Below are positions 19,797 to 27,991 of a stretch of DNA of 55,676 bases, piece after piece. Position numbers and translations under genes: made by a program. Position 1 is the first letter of the stretch, and the number at the start of each line of letters is the position of its first letter. Source of the stretch: Rhodobacterales bacterium (GTDB taxonomy: Bacteria > Pseudomonadota > Alphaproteobacteria > Rhodobacterales > Rhodobacteraceae); assembly GCA_002746935.1 (NCBI GenBank), contig PDRW01000043.1, positions 1 to 55,676 of the forward strand. Reading direction: 5' to 3'. The notes under the pieces are model-generated. The model made no database searches, was not told where the DNA came from, and saw only the letters and a list, made by a program, of their open reading frames with translations.

Positions 19797-21244
19797 GCGG
19801 TATGACTGGCCTGCACCCGGCGCTGGAAGCGGAAAACCTCGCCATCCGCTATCCGGACGGCACCATGCCGGTGCAGGATGTGAGCTTCAACGTCGCCCCG
19901 GGCGAGTGCTTTGCCCTCGTCGGCGGGTCGGGTTCGGGCAAATCGACCATTGCGCGCGCGCTTCTCGGGCTGCATGGGTCTGGCACTGCGGTCTCGGGGA
20001 AGCTGGTTCTTGGCGGTGAAGACATGGCGGGCGCCGGTGCCGGGACATGGCGGCGCATGCGCGGGCGCGAGGTCGGCTTCGTTGCGCAGAACCCGTGGGA
20101 AAGCTGCGACCCGCTGCGTCCGGTCCGCGACCATGTGGCCGAGGCCTGGCGCTGCCATGGGCTGGCCGTGGGCTGGGACGAGATCGCGGCGCGGCTTGAC
20201 CGTCTCGGTGTGCCCGCCGCCGCCGCCCGGATGCGCCAGCATCCGCACACCTGGAGCGGTGGCATGCTGCAACGCGCGTCCATCGCCGCGGCCAGCGCGC
20301 TTGCGCCGCCGGTGCTCATCGCCGACGAACCCACCAGCGCGCTCGATGCCGACCGGGCGCAATCGGTGCTCGACGTGCTGCGTGGCCTAGGCTGTGCGCT
20401 GGTGCTGATCAGCCATGACATCGACCTCGTCCTCGGCAATGCCGACCGGATCGGGGTGTTGCACGGTGGCCGGCTGGTGGAGCAGGGGCCGCCGGAGCAC
20501 TTGCGGCAAAGCCCGGCGCATGACGAGACCCGGCGTCTGCTCGAAGCCCTCGCCCCCCTGCCGGTGCGGCGCAAGACCGGCGCGGAAGAGCCGCTGTTGC
20601 GGCTTGCGGGGATCTCGGTGAGCTATGAGCACGGGCGGGTCAGGGCGTTGCAGGATGCGGGGCTCGAGATCGGCGCGGGCGAGATTGTCGGGGTGCAGGG
20701 GCCGTCGGGCTGCGGGAAGTCGACGCTGCTGCGCATCGCCATGGGGCTGGAACGCCCGGCCTCCGGCGATGTCTGGCGGGCCGACGCGCTCCGGCGCACC
20801 GGCGCGGTGCTGCCGGTGTTTCAGGATCCGGTGGGAAGCCTCGTGCCGCACTGGCCGGTCTGGCGGTCGATCGCCGAGCCGCTGACCGCCCGGGGTCTGC
20901 CGCGCCTGCCGGTGGCGAAGCGGCGGGCGGCGGCGCTGGCGGCGATGGCCAAGGTCGGGCTCGACAGCATCGACCCCGAGGCGCGGCCCGCGGAGCTGTC
21001 CATCGGCCAGTGCCAGCGCGCTGCCGTGGCGCGGGCGACCATCACCCGGCCGCCGCTGATCGTTGCCGACGAGCCCACCAGCGCCCTCGACAGCGTCTCG
21101 ACCCGTCAGGTCAGCGTGCTGCTGGCGGAGGCCGCCGGGGCCGGTGCGGGGGTTCTGGTGGTGAGCCACGACAGCGCGTTCATGCGCCGTCTGGCCGACC
21201 GGGTGGTGCGGATGGAGGCGGGCCGGACGCTGGATGTTGCGTGA
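19793..21244 (+). CDS. Fused double ABC ATPase (DppD-DppF type)
   Basis: The 483-residue protein joins two ATPase domains that separate proteins supply in Dpp systems. Domain 1 has GGSGSGKST, the WSGGMLQRA signature and IADEPTSALD. Domain 2 has GPSGCGKST, a degenerate LSIGQCQRA signature and VADEPTSALD. Both Walker sites look intact. The signature motifs deviate from LSGGQ, as often seen in this class. It energises the transporter encoded just upstream and is the last gene of the B12-regulated operon. Confidence 0.9.
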   Translation: MSGMTGLHPALEAENLAIRYPDGTMPVQDVSFNVAPGECFALVGGSGSGKSTIARALLGLHGSGTAVSGKLVLGGEDMAGAGAGTWRRMRGREVGFVAQNPWESCDPLRPVRDHVAEAWRCHGLAVGWDEIAARLDRLGVPAAAARMRQHPHTWSGGMLQRASIAAASALAPPVLIADEPTSALDADRAQSVLDVLRGLGCALVLISHDIDLVLGNADRIGVLHGGRLVEQGPPEHLRQSPAHDETRRLLEALAPLPVRRKTGAEEPLLRLAGISVSYEHGRVRALQDAGLEIGAGEIVGVQGPSGCGKSTLLRIAMGLERPASGDVWRADALRRTGAVLPVFQDPVGSLVPHWPVWRSIAEPLTARGLPRLPVAKRRAAALAAMAKVGLDSIDPEARPAELSIGQCQRAAVARATITRPPLIVADEPTSALDSVSTRQVSVLLAEAAGAGAGVLVVSHDSAFMRRLADRVVRMEAGRTLDVA

Positions 21245-21297
21245 CCCGGGGGCGTGACCCGGGGCGGGGCGGGCCGTGGCAAGGAGGTGAAGACGTG

Positions 21298-21329
21298 AAA
21301 AAGCCGCCGGGCGCGGAGCCGGCGGCTTT
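21298..21329. terminator. Bidirectional terminator between convergent operons
   Basis: AAAAAGCCGCCGG pairs with CCGGCGGCTTT across an 8-base loop. The T run is five residues on the minus strand and three on the plus strand, so it can end both the B12-regulated operon (stop 21244) and the frc operon (ends at 21400). Confidence 0.8.
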
Positions 21330-21340
21330 GCTGTTATTCC

Positions 21341-21364
21341 GGTAGTCCGGATTTCCGGACTACC
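21341..21364. repeat. Palindromic intergenic element, copy 1
   Basis: GGTAGTCCGG and CCGGACTACC form a perfect 10-bp stem with loop ATTT. The core TAGTCCGG-N4-CCGGACTA recurs at 35268-35289 in another 3-prime intergenic region. Further CCGGACTTCCGG-like sequence follows to about 21382. It may be a REP-type dispersed palindrome. Confidence 0.6.
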
Positions 21365-21399
21365 AGACTTCCGGACTTCCGGCCCCCCGCCAAACGCCC

Positions 21400-22182
21400 T
21401 CAGGCGGCCTCCTCCGCGGGCGGCTCCTTGGCGCCGGTCATGAAGGCCACCGCGTCCGACATGGTGTAATCCTTCGGCGAGATGGTGCAGAGCCGTTCGC
21501 CAAGCCGATGCACATGGATCCGGTCGGCCACCTCGAACACATGCGGCATGTTGTGCGAGATCAGCACCACCGGCATGCCGCGGTCGCGCACCTGCTGGAT
21601 CAGCTCCAGCACCTTGCGGCTTTCCTTGACGCCGAGCGCCGCGGTGGGTTCGTCGAGGATGATCACCTTGGAGCCGAAAGCCGCGGCGCGGGCCACCGCC
21701 ACGCCCTGACGCTGGCCGCCCGAGAGGGTCTCGACCGACTGGGCGATGTTCTGGATCGTCATCAGCCCGAGCTCGGTGAGCTTCTCGCGGGCAAAGCGGT
21801 TCATCTCCGCCCGGTCGAGCTGTTTGAACACCGTGCCGAGCACGCCCTTCTTGCGGATCTCGCGGCCCATGAACATGTTGTCGGCGATGGAGAGCGCCGG
21901 GCTCAGCGCGAGGGTCTGATAGACCGTCTCGATCCCCTGTTTGCGCGCGTCCAGCGGCGAGGAAAACGACACCTCCCTGCCGTCGAGCCAGACCTTGCCG
22001 GCGTCCGGCCTGAGCGCGCCCGAGAGCGTCTTGATCATCACCGACTTGCCCGCCCCGTTGTCGCCGATCACCGCCAGCACCTCGCCGGGGTAGAGATCGA
22101 AATCGCAATTGTTGAGGGCGGTCACCTTGCCGAAGCGTTTCACCAGGCCACGGGCCTTGAGGATGGGCTCTTGCGAGGTCAT
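21400..22182 (-). CDS. frcA: Sugar ABC transporter ATPase (FrcA type)
   Basis: The 260-residue single-domain ATPase has the Walker A loop GDNGAGKS, the signature LSGGQRQG and Walker B VIILDEPTAAL, then the H-loop region LISHN. Single-domain ATPases of this kind pair with FrcB/FrcC systems, unlike the double-domain RbsA type. The ATG at 22182 overlaps the permease stop by four bases. Fructose is inferred from the FrcBCA likeness, with other monosaccharides possible. Confidence 0.85.
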   Translation of the reverse strand: MTSQEPILKARGLVKRFGKVTALNNCDFDLYPGEVLAVIGDNGAGKSVMIKTLSGALRPDAGKVWLDGREVSFSSPLDARKQGIETVYQTLALSPALSIADNMFMGREIRKKGVLGTVFKQLDRAEMNRFAREKLTELGLMTIQNIAQSVETLSGGQRQGVAVARAAAFGSKVIILDEPTAALGVKESRKVLELIQQVRDRGMPVVLISHNMPHVFEVADRIHVHRLGERLCTISPKDYTMSDAVAFMTGAKEPPAEEAA

Positions 22183-23252
22183 GTCGAAACCTTTCTGATC
22201 CACTGGTCGATGGCCACGGCCACGATGACGAGCACGCCGATGAGCATGTAGGTCAGCTGTGGCTCGTTGCTGAGCATCCGCAGGCCGAGTTCGAACACGC
22301 CGACGATCAGCGCGCCGAAGAACATCCCCATGATCGAGCCGCGCCCGCCAAACAGCGAGATCCCCCCGATCACCACCGCGGTGATCGACTGGATATTGCC
22401 GAGGTCGCCGGTGGAGGCCGCCGGGATCACCGAGCCGTAACGGCCGATCATTGCCCAGCCGGCGACGGCGGTGAAGAACCCGGCCAGCGCATAGACCTGA
22501 ATGAGTTGCCGCTTCACCTGCACACCGGCAAGCTCCGCCGCTTCAGGGTCGTCGCCGACCGCATAGGTGTGGCGGCCCCAGGCGGTCTGGCGCAGCACAT
22601 AGGCCATGATGAAGACGATGGCGATCAGCAGCACCACCGCCAGCGTCATCGTGGTGGTCCCGACCTTGAAGGAGGTGCCCCAGAATTGCAGGATTGGCGC
22701 GTGTTTGGCGATATCCTGGCTGCGGATCGTCTCGTTGGCGGAATACATGAAGTTGGCCGCCAGAACGATCTGCCAGGTGCCCAGCGTGACGATGAAGGGC
22801 GGCAGCTTGACCCGTGCCACCAGCCAGCCGTTGACCGCCCCGAGCGCCGTGCCAATGGCAAGACCGATCAGGATCGAGAGCGCCGGGTGGATGCCGTAGC
22901 GGAAGGTGAACTGGCCCATGATGACCGAGGAAAACACCGCAAAGGCGCCGACCGAGAGGTCGATCCCGGCGGTCAGGATCACCAGCGACTGGGCGACGCC
23001 GAGAATGCCGACAACGGTGATCTGCTGCATGATGAGCGTGAGCGTTCCGGCGCGGAAGAAGTTTTCTTCGAGGATGCCGAAGACGATCAGCGACGTGGCC
23101 AGAACGATCATCGGCACCAGCGACGGTGTGCCGTGGAGCACGTTCTGGAAACGGCGCAGGGCGCCGGTCTCTTCCTCGAATTCGGCAACGTTTGCCGCTG
23201 CGTCGTCAAGGGTCTTCTCGAACTCCGCACCCCTGAATCCGGTTTCTGACAT
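22179..23252 (-). CDS. frcC: Sugar ABC transporter permease (FrcC type)
   Basis: The 357-residue membrane protein belongs to the BPD_transp_2 family of monosaccharide permeases. A charged, Glu-rich N-terminal cytosolic segment (residues 1-35) precedes eight or more helices. Markers are GIDLSVGAFAVFSSV and the conserved cytosolic loop TYAVGDDPEAAELAGVQV, together with GGISLFGGRGSI. The start at 23252 (MSETGF) is chosen because the upstream frame is Arg/Pro-rich leader. It is the middle gene of the frc operon. Confidence 0.87.
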   Translation of the reverse strand: MSETGFRGAEFEKTLDDAAANVAEFEEETGALRRFQNVLHGTPSLVPMIVLATSLIVFGILEENFFRAGTLTLIMQQITVVGILGVAQSLVILTAGIDLSVGAFAVFSSVIMGQFTFRYGIHPALSILIGLAIGTALGAVNGWLVARVKLPPFIVTLGTWQIVLAANFMYSANETIRSQDIAKHAPILQFWGTSFKVGTTTMTLAVVLLIAIVFIMAYVLRQTAWGRHTYAVGDDPEAAELAGVQVKRQLIQVYALAGFFTAVAGWAMIGRYGSVIPAASTGDLGNIQSITAVVIGGISLFGGRGSIMGMFFGALIVGVFELGLRMLSNEPQLTYMLIGVLVIVAVAIDQWIRKVST

Positions 23253-23342
23253 GTTTGTCCCCTCCTCGTTTCGCCGGGGACGTCTCCGCGCCCCGCGGAA
23301 AACCTTTGCCGGAAGCCCCGAGGCCCCGGGCGTCATGATGAA

Positions 23343-23362
23343 GGGGCGGCGGATGCCGCCCC
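23343..23362 (-). other. Stem-loop between frcB and frcC
   Basis: GGGGCGGC pairs with GCCGCCCC around a 4-base loop in the 132-base gap after the binding-protein gene. Such stems commonly stabilise or attenuate the transcript so that the binding protein is made in excess over the permease. No long T run follows, so full termination is unlikely. Confidence 0.5.
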
Positions 23363-23384
23363 CTCGTGGACCAGGATCAGATGA

Positions 23385-24395
23385 TCAGCCCCAGCAAAGC
23401 TTGAGGCCTTCCTCGGACGAGATCGACTCGACGCCGTCGACCGGCATGTCGGTGATCAGCTGCACGCCGGTGTCGAAGAAATCCTTGCCTTCGGTGGCCT
23501 GCGGCTTGGTGCCTTCGGCGGCCCATGCGGCGATCGCTTCGATGCCCTTGGCCGCCATCTCCAGCGGATACTGCTGCGAGGTCGCGCCGATCACGCCGTC
23601 GGCGACGTTGCGCACACCGGGGCAGCCGCCGTCGACCGAAACCACCAGCACCTCGTCCTGGCGGCCCATCGCCTTCAGCGCTTCATAGGCGCCAGCGGCG
23701 GCGGGTTCGTTGATCGTGTAGACGACATTGATCTCCGAATTGGTGATGAGGAGGTTTTCCATCGCCTTGCGGCCGCCTTCCTCGTTGCCCTGGGTCACGT
23801 CATGGCCGACGATCCGCGGGTCGGTCTCGTCGCCCCACTTGTTCGGGTCGCCAAGGTCGATGCCGAAGCCATCAAGGAAGCCCTGGTCGCGCAGCACGCC
23901 GACGGTGGGCTGGCTGACATGGGCGTCGAGCATGGCGATCTTGGCGGTGGCGGCGCCTTCACCGAGCTTGGCGGCGGCCCATCTGCCGATCAGCTGGCCG
24001 GCGACGAAGTTGTCGGTGGCGAAGGTCATGTCGGCGGCGTCGATCGGATCGAGCGGGGTGTCGAGCGCGATCACCAGCAGGCCGGCTTCACGGGCCTTTT
24101 GCACCAGCGGCACGATGCCCTTGGTGTCGGAGGCGGTCAGCAGGATGCCGCTGGCGCCATCGGCGATGCAGGTTTCGATCGCCGCGACCTGGGATTCGTT
24201 GTCGCCGTCGACCTTGCCGGCATAGGCCTTGAGCTCGATGCCAAGCTCCTCGGCCTTGGCTGCGGCGCCTTCACGCATCTTGACGAAGAACGGGTTGGTA
24301 TCGGTCTTGGTGATCAGGCAGGCACTGGTGCCGGCAAGACCCGCGGTTGCGGTGGCGGCAAGTACCATGGCCGAAGACAAAAGAAGCTTGTGCAT
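23385..24395 (-). CDS. frcB: Sugar ABC transporter periplasmic binding protein (FrcB type)
   Basis: The 336-residue protein has a signal peptide ([19 protein letters not shown]) and a Peripla_BP_4 fold. Markers are [13 protein letters not shown] at the mature start, [24 protein letters not shown] and [17 protein letters not shown]. These match FrcB-like fructose/ribose/mannose binders. The first gene of frcBCA, it is followed by a stem-loop before the permease gene, and it is divergent from the ROK regulator across a 184-base region with an AT-rich inverted repeat. Confidence 0.87.
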   Translation of the reverse strand: MHKLLLSSAMVLAATATAGLAGTSACLITKTDTNPFFVKMREGAAAKAEELGIELKAYAGKVDGDNESQVAAIETCIADGASGILLTASDTKGIVPLVQKAREAGLLVIALDTPLDPIDAADMTFATDNFVAGQLIGRWAAAKLGEGAATAKIAMLDAHVSQPTVGVLRDQGFLDGFGIDLGDPNKWGDETDPRIVGHDVTQGNEEGGRKAMENLLITNSEINVVYTINEPAAAGAYEALKAMGRQDEVLVVSVDGGCPGVRNVADGVIGATSQQYPLEMAAKGIEAIAAWAAEGTKPQATEGKDFFDTGVQLITDMPVDGVESISSEEGLKLCWG

Positions 24396-24514
24396 GTGTT
24401 CCTCCCAGAACTCTGTTGAGCATATCTGACCCGGCGGAAGAGGTTTCCCCGGCCCGGACCCGCATGGCCCCATGCGGGTTCAGCACCAAGGGAACGCTAT
24501 TCGGGCCAGTCTGT

Positions 24515-24542
24515 CAATAAATAAATAAAGTTGATTTATTAA
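24515..24542. promoter_or_regulatory. Candidate ROK-regulator operator
   Basis: In the frcB-frcR gap an AT-rich island contains AATAAAT (24516-24522 and again 24520-24526) and the inverted partner ATTTATT (24534-24540). The TTATT/AATAA arms resemble NagC/Mlc-type operators, which ROK regulators bind. It stands out sharply in otherwise G+C-rich DNA. Confidence 0.55.
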
Positions 24543-24579
24543 CTCACGGTGCCATGATCCGGGCGCGGGAGGAATGGCC

Positions 24580-25791
24580 ATGGCCGGCGCTGCCGGAGGT
24601 GTGAAAGCATCGGTTTTTTCGGGTGGCGTGAACCAGAGCGGGGTTCGCGACCATAACGAACGCCTGATCCTGTCGCTGCTGCATCGCCGTGGTGCCAGCT
24701 CCGGCGCCGAGGTGGCGCGGCGGATCGGCCTGTCGCCGCAAACGGTCTCGAACATCCTGCGCAAGCTTGAGGCCGACGGGCTGCTCAGGCGCGGCGAGCC
24801 GGTGCGCGGCCGGGTCGGCAAACCCTCGATCCCGATGGAGCTGAACCCCGACGGGGTGCTTTCGATCGGCATGAAGATCGGGCGGCGCAGTTCGGACCTT
24901 CTGCTGGTCGATTTCGCCGGCCAGGTGCGCCAGCAGATCCATGTCACCCATGCCTATCCGAAGCCCGAAAAGGTATTCGGCTTTCTCGAACAGGGGCTCG
25001 CCACGCTGATCGGCAGTCTTGCCCCGAAGATACGCGGGCGGGTCTGCGGCCTTGGCCTCGGCACCCCGTTCGAACTCTGGCAATGGAACGGCCATGCGGG
25101 CGCATCGGCAGCGGAGGCGCGCGACTGGAAAGATGTCGATTTTGCCGCCGAAGTGGCACGGTTCAGCGATCTGCCGGTCTTCGTGGTCAACGACGCCACC
25201 GCCGCCTGCCATGCCGAACATCTCTACGGGCGTGGCAAGAATATCCGCGACTATGCCTATTTCTTCATCGGCTCCTTCATCGGCGGCGGTGTGGTGCTCA
25301 ACGGCTCGGTGTTCGAGGGCAACCAGGGCAATGCCGGGGCGCTGGGCTCGATGCGCGCCACCGGGCCGCTGGGCGAGGCGCAACAGCTGATCGACGTGGC
25401 TTCGATCCATCTGCTGGAAAAACGGGTGACCGACGCGGGCGCGGATCCGGCGGGGCTGTGGGAGATGCCGCAGGACTGGAGCGGGCTGAAGCGCTATGTC
25501 AGGCCGTGGATCGGCCAGACCGCACAGGAGCTTGCCAAGGCCTCGCTGTCGATCTGCTCGGTGATCGATTTCGAAGCGATCCTGATCGACGGCGCCTTCC
25601 CGGTCGGGGTGCGCGACGCGCTGGTCAAGCGCACCCGGCGCTATCTGGTGAACCAGGACAAGCGCGGGCTGATCCCGCCTGCGATCGAGGCGGGTGCCGT
25701 CGGTCCGAACGCCCGTGGCATCGGGGCCGCCAGCGTGCCGGTGTTTCGCCAGTTCATGCTTGACACCAATGCCGGTCTGGCTGCGGTCTGA
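24580..25791 (+). CDS. frcR: ROK-family transcriptional regulator of the frc operon
   Basis: The 403-residue protein has an N-terminal winged helix (AEVARRIGLSPQTVSNILRKLEADGLL) and a C-terminal sugar-kinase-like ROK domain (GLGLGTPFELW, FFIGSFIGGGVVLNGSVFEGNQGNAGALGSM). The zinc-binding CxCGxxGC motif of typical ROK repressors is absent; the region after NAGALG has no cysteines. I prefer ATG 24580, seven bases after GGGAGGA, over ATG 24574. It is divergent from frcB and probably represses frcBCA when sugar is absent. The name is from context. Confidence 0.82.
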   Translation: MAGAAGGVKASVFSGGVNQSGVRDHNERLILSLLHRRGASSGAEVARRIGLSPQTVSNILRKLEADGLLRRGEPVRGRVGKPSIPMELNPDGVLSIGMKIGRRSSDLLLVDFAGQVRQQIHVTHAYPKPEKVFGFLEQGLATLIGSLAPKIRGRVCGLGLGTPFELWQWNGHAGASAAEARDWKDVDFAAEVARFSDLPVFVVNDATAACHAEHLYGRGKNIRDYAYFFIGSFIGGGVVLNGSVFEGNQGNAGALGSMRATGPLGEAQQLIDVASIHLLEKRVTDAGADPAGLWEMPQDWSGLKRYVRPWIGQTAQELAKASLSICSVIDFEAILIDGAFPVGVRDALVKRTRRYLVNQDKRGLIPPAIEAGAVGPNARGIGAASVPVFRQFMLDTNAGLAAV

Positions 25792-25821
25792 CCGGAGGGA
25801 TGCAGCCGGGCGCGGCGCTCC

Positions 25822-26745
25822 TCAGCCCGGAACGTCTCCCGCCTGAAAGGCCCGCGCCGAGCGCAACACATAGTCGATCAGATTGCGCACCGCCGGCACA
25901 CGGGTGCGCCCCGGCGGAAACACGGCGAAGACCTCGACATTGCCCGCAGACCAGCCGGGCAGGATGGCGACGGTATCGCCGCCGCGCACCCACACCTTGT
26001 CCGCAAGCGAGGGCAGCAACGCGACCCCCGCGCCGGCGGAGATCAGGCCGAGTGTGACCGCCGGGTCGGTCACGGTGACCACCGGGTCGGTCCCCATGAC
26101 GATCCGGCCTCCCTTGCCGTCGGTGAGCACCCAGTCGGGCGGGGTGCCGATCGTGCCGATCCACACCCGGGGCAGGGTGGCGACCACGTCCGGGTCGGTG
26201 AGGTCGAAACGGCTGGCAAAACCGGCGGGGCCGTAAAGCTTCATCGGGCTTTCGGCGATCTTGCGGGCCACCAGATAGGGCTCCGCCGGGCGGTCGACGC
26301 GCAGCACCAGGTCGATGTCTTCCGCCAGCGGGTCGGGGTCGGCGCTGGTGATCTCGATGCGCGGATGCACCTTCGGAAAGTCGCGCACCATCTGTGCCAG
26401 CACCGGGGCGAGGTAAAGATGCCCCACCAGCGCATTGGTGGCGATGCGGATGGTGCCGCCGGGTTCGCGGCTGGCCGCACGCAGAATCTCGTCGGCCCGT
26501 GCCCCGGCGGAAGCCGCGTCGCGGGCCGCTTCGAACAGCGCTTCCCCCGCATGGGTCAGCCGCACCCCGGTGCCGATCCGGTCGACAAGCGGCGTGCCCG
26601 CCTGGGCTTCCAGACGTGCAAGCGCGCGAGAGAGTGTGGCTTTCGACAGGCCGAACCGGCGTGCCGCCGCGCTGATGCCACCGGAATCGGCGACGCAGAA
26701 GAAGCAGCGCAGATCGTCAAGGCCGGTGGCATTGGTGAAAGACAT
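25822..26745 (-). CDS. LysR-family regulator next to an RND efflux operon
   Basis: The 307-residue protein has the N-terminal LysR helix-turn-helix (FFCVADSGGISAAARRFGLSKATLSRALARLEAQ) and a C-terminal periplasmic-binding-like effector domain (GTIRIATNALVGHLYLAPVLAQM). It is divergent from the RND adaptor gene, the usual position of a local activator or repressor. The start at 26745 (MSFTNATG) is used; 24 upstream codons in frame look like leader. Confidence 0.88.
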   Translation of the reverse strand: MSFTNATGLDDLRCFFCVADSGGISAAARRFGLSKATLSRALARLEAQAGTPLVDRIGTGVRLTHAGEALFEAARDAASAGARADEILRAASREPGGTIRIATNALVGHLYLAPVLAQMVRDFPKVHPRIEITSADPDPLAEDIDLVLRVDRPAEPYLVARKIAESPMKLYGPAGFASRFDLTDPDVVATLPRVWIGTIGTPPDWVLTDGKGGRIVMGTDPVVTVTDPAVTLGLISAGAGVALLPSLADKVWVRGGDTVAILPGWSAGNVEVFAVFPPGRTRVPAVRNLIDYVLRSARAFQAGDVPG

Positions 26746-26770
26746 TTCTTGTCCGCAGCGCGTTGCAAAA

Positions 26771-26817
26771 TTGAAACGATACGTTCCATATCTGCGGCTT
26801 TCCGGGAGCCGTTTCAA
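26771..26817. promoter_or_regulatory. Divergent LysR/RND control region with inverted repeat
   Basis: TTGAAACG (26771-26778) and CGTTTCAA (26810-26817) are inverted and 31 bases apart. An inner GAAACG-ATA-CGTTCC overlaps the first arm. The spacing suits a LysR tetramer contacting two sites. The exact promoter positions are not clear. Confidence 0.35.
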
Positions 26818-26907
26818 GCCCTAGATCAGGGGCGCCGGGGCGCGCGGGCGGCGTGTCCCGGTTTGCAGGCCCGGACGCGCGGTCCGGCATAATGATGGGA
26901 CAAGATC

Positions 26908-27981
26908 ATGCGACATATTCTGGGCGCGGCGGCGGCCGTGCTGGTCTTCGCGCTTTCGGCCCCGGCCGCCTGGGCCGACACCGCAACCGGCGCGGCGGAG
27001 GCAGCGGACAGCGCACTGAAACCGGTCAAGCTGATGGTGGTTGACAGCGGCGAAAACCTGTTCGAACGCCGGTTCTTCGGCAAGGTCGCGGCGCGGCGCA
27101 CGGTCGATCTTGCGTTTCAGGTTGCCGGCCGGATCGAGGAATTTCCGGTCGCCGAGGGGGCGATGATCGAGAAGGGCAGCCTGATCGCCCGGCTCGACCT
27201 GCGCCGTTACCAGCTCGCGCTGCATCAGGCCGAGCTGCAACGCGCCCAGGCCGAACGCGACGTGGCCCGCTACCGCCAGCTCGAGGGCAGCACCATCAGC
27301 CAGGTGAACCTCGCCGACGCCGAGACCCGTGCCGCGCTGGCGGTGGTGGCGGAGGAAAACGCCGCCGTGAACCTTGAAGACGCCACCCTACTCGCGCCGT
27401 TCGATGCGCTGGTGGCCCTGCGCACGGTGGAAAACTACACCACCGTCGCCGCCGGTACCCCGGTGGTGCGGCTGCACGACATGTCGGAAATCCGGGTCGA
27501 GATCGACGTGCCGGAGGTTCTGGCCCAGCAGGCGCGGATGGACGAGTTGACCATCGAGGCGCGGTTTCAGACCTCGCCGGAGAGCTATCCGATGGAGCTG
27601 CGCGAAGTGGTCGCCCAGACCAGTGCCATCGGCCAGACCTACCGCGTGGTGCTCGGCATGGAGCCGCCGGAAGGGCTGCTGCTGCTGCCCGGCGCTTCGG
27701 CGACGGTGACCGCCAGCCAGCCGAACGACAGGCCTTATCCGCTGGTGCCGGCCTCCGGCATCCGCATCGACAATGACGGCAGCACCCATGTTTTCGTCTT
27801 CGAGCCCACCGGTGCCGAGACCGGAACGCTCACCCGGCGTGAGGTGACGGTTAAGCCCACCGCGACCGGTGAGGTCAGGGTGGTGTCGGGGCTGGAAGAC
27901 GGCGAAGAGATCGTCATGGCCGGGGTCGGCGAGGTGGTGGACGGTGGCCGCTACCGCCGCTTCACCGGCTTCGACAAGTGA
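26908..27981 (+). CDS. RND efflux periplasmic adaptor (membrane fusion protein)
   Basis: The 357-residue exported protein has a signal peptide ending near AWA, a biotinyl-lipoyl-like barrel split around a short coiled-coil hairpin (RYQLALHQAELQRAQAERDVARYRQL, residues about 95-150), then beta-barrel and membrane-proximal domains (ATVTASQPNDRPYPLVPASGI). It links the inner-membrane pump to an outer-membrane channel. No outer-membrane factor gene is nearby, so a channel encoded elsewhere is probably shared. The pump gene starts 10 bases later. Confidence 0.88.
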   Translation: MRHILGAAAAVLVFALSAPAAWADTATGAAEAADSALKPVKLMVVDSGENLFERRFFGKVAARRTVDLAFQVAGRIEEFPVAEGAMIEKGSLIARLDLRRYQLALHQAELQRAQAERDVARYRQLEGSTISQVNLADAETRAALAVVAEENAAVNLEDATLLAPFDALVALRTVENYTTVAAGTPVVRLHDMSEIRVEIDVPEVLAQQARMDELTIEARFQTSPESYPMELREVVAQTSAIGQTYRVVLGMEPPEGLLLLPGASATVTASQPNDRPYPLVPASGIRIDNDGSTHVFVFEPTGAETGTLTRREVTVKPTATGEVRVVSGLEDGEEIVMAGVGEVVDGGRYRRFTGFDK

Positions 27982-27991
27982 GGCCGGGCCG

